Below are positions 63,778 through 64,000 of a stretch of DNA of 64,000 bases, one piece after another. The DNA is taken from NCBI RefSeq assembly GCF_001613045.1, contig NZ_BDBP01000042.1, forward strand, positions 21,662 through 85,661, written 5' to 3'. The notes under the pieces are model-generated. The model did no database searches and was not told the DNA's origin. It saw only the letters and a list, made by a program, of their open reading frames with translations. Numbering within the stretch: the stretch's first letter is position 1; each line of letters starts with the position of its first letter. The position numbers and the translations under genes were made by a program. The stretch comes from Nocardia lijiangensis NBRC 108240. GTDB lineage: Bacteria > Actinomycetota > Actinomycetes > Mycobacteriales > Mycobacteriaceae.

Positions 63778-64000
63778 CTACTTGACCGAGTTGGCCAACC
63801 GATCGGCATATGGGGCAGTGAATTTTCCGACAATGGGAAGCTCTGCACGGACACCGCCGGTGTTGTTCGCCTGGACCATGGCCATGATCCAGACGACGAC
63901 TGCGAAGACCGCGACTGCGAGTCCGGCGAGGCTGAAGATGATCCCCAGGACTCCGAGGAGCGAGCCGGCGATGCTCAGAACAATATTGACCACCGAAACT
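63778..64000 (-). CDS. DUF4870-like membrane protein (5' end outside window)
   Basis: At least 74 codons remain open to the window edge. One or two hydrophobic segments (GSLLGVLGIIFSLAGLAVAV, FAVVVWIMAMVQAN) are followed by the conserved-looking polar C-terminus with a PIVGKF segment. Intact members are about 110 residues, so roughly a third is missing. Confidence 0.65.
   Translation of the reverse strand, partial: VSVVNIVLSIAGSLLGVLGIIFSLAGLAVAVFAVVVWIMAMVQANNTGGVRAELPIVGKFTAPYADRLANSVK

Noticed and set aside
1..64000. tRNA, rRNA, riboswitch or CRISPR array
   Set aside because: No cloverleaf-like block, rRNA signature or regularly spaced repeat was seen on either strand.

Overview
The window is GC-rich actinobacterial DNA. 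Dense coding with GTG starts, mycothiol-type and AhpD-like enzymes, many MmyB-type XRE regulators and lipid-type secreted proteins point to a Nocardia or a close relative. Genus assignment is inference from protein character only. No tRNA, rRNA or CRISPR array was found.

Left edge (1-8.3 kb): the right border of a biosynthetic cluster. A modular type I polyketide synthase runs leftward off the window. It begins with a decarboxylating KSQ-AT-ACP loading module (active-site Gln168, YASH-type methylmalonyl AT) and continues into a second module with a normal Cys ketosynthase. Diverging from it is a tight four-gene operon: carrier protein, KASIII-like acyltransferase, acyl-CoA-dehydrogenase-like oxidase, amino-acid adenylating enzyme. 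This is the set used to make and transfer pyrrole-2-carboxylate (CloN5/N2/N3/N4 type). A propionate-started macrolide with a pyrrole ester, nargenicin being the known Nocardia example, is the best guess.

8.4-15 kb: small redox and detoxification genes, each facing an MmyB-type regulator, mixed with gene fragments; then an NAD-dependent epimerase behind three tandem 21-bp palindromes.

15-20.3 kb: a glycerol regulon: glpK2 and an IclR regulator leftward, glpF and glpK rightward, then a glpD cut off after about 40 codons. Two matching 15-bp palindromes lie between the regulator and glpF.

20.3-31 kb: accessory region with regulators (TPR-type, AraC), a flavin reductase, an AhpD-like protein, a mycothiol-dependent isomerase homologue and an esterase. 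An AMP-ligase relic follows, then a coupled pair of unknown proteins (helical-repeat protein and HExxH putative metallopeptidase) and an IS3 relic.

31-44 kb: the most unusual part. Two convergent loci each carry an alpha/beta pair of secreted glycine-zipper proteins of unknown function, together with an MFS transporter and hydrolase genes: dipeptidase-like, alpha1, beta1, MFS, beta-glucosidase on the + strand; alpha/beta hydrolase, MFS, alpha2, beta2 on the - strand. The second is a fully coupled operon facing a TetR gene across two GGAACG-type operators.

44-52.5 kb: another decayed stretch with MBL, WD40, pentapeptide and SDR fragments, a SUKH-like gene bounded by a dispersed repeat, an MmyB regulator/SnoaL pair, a GH76 mannanase-like protein with a 61-bp echo of itself upstream, and a membrane acyltransferase.

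52.6-64 kb: more ordinary genes: helicase hrpB, zinc alcohol dehydrogenase, DoxX protein, OhrR-like MarR regulator, a two-component system with a divergent membrane protein, a stand-alone PD-(D/E)xK nuclease candidate, a methyltransferase and a partial DUF4870-like membrane gene at the edge.
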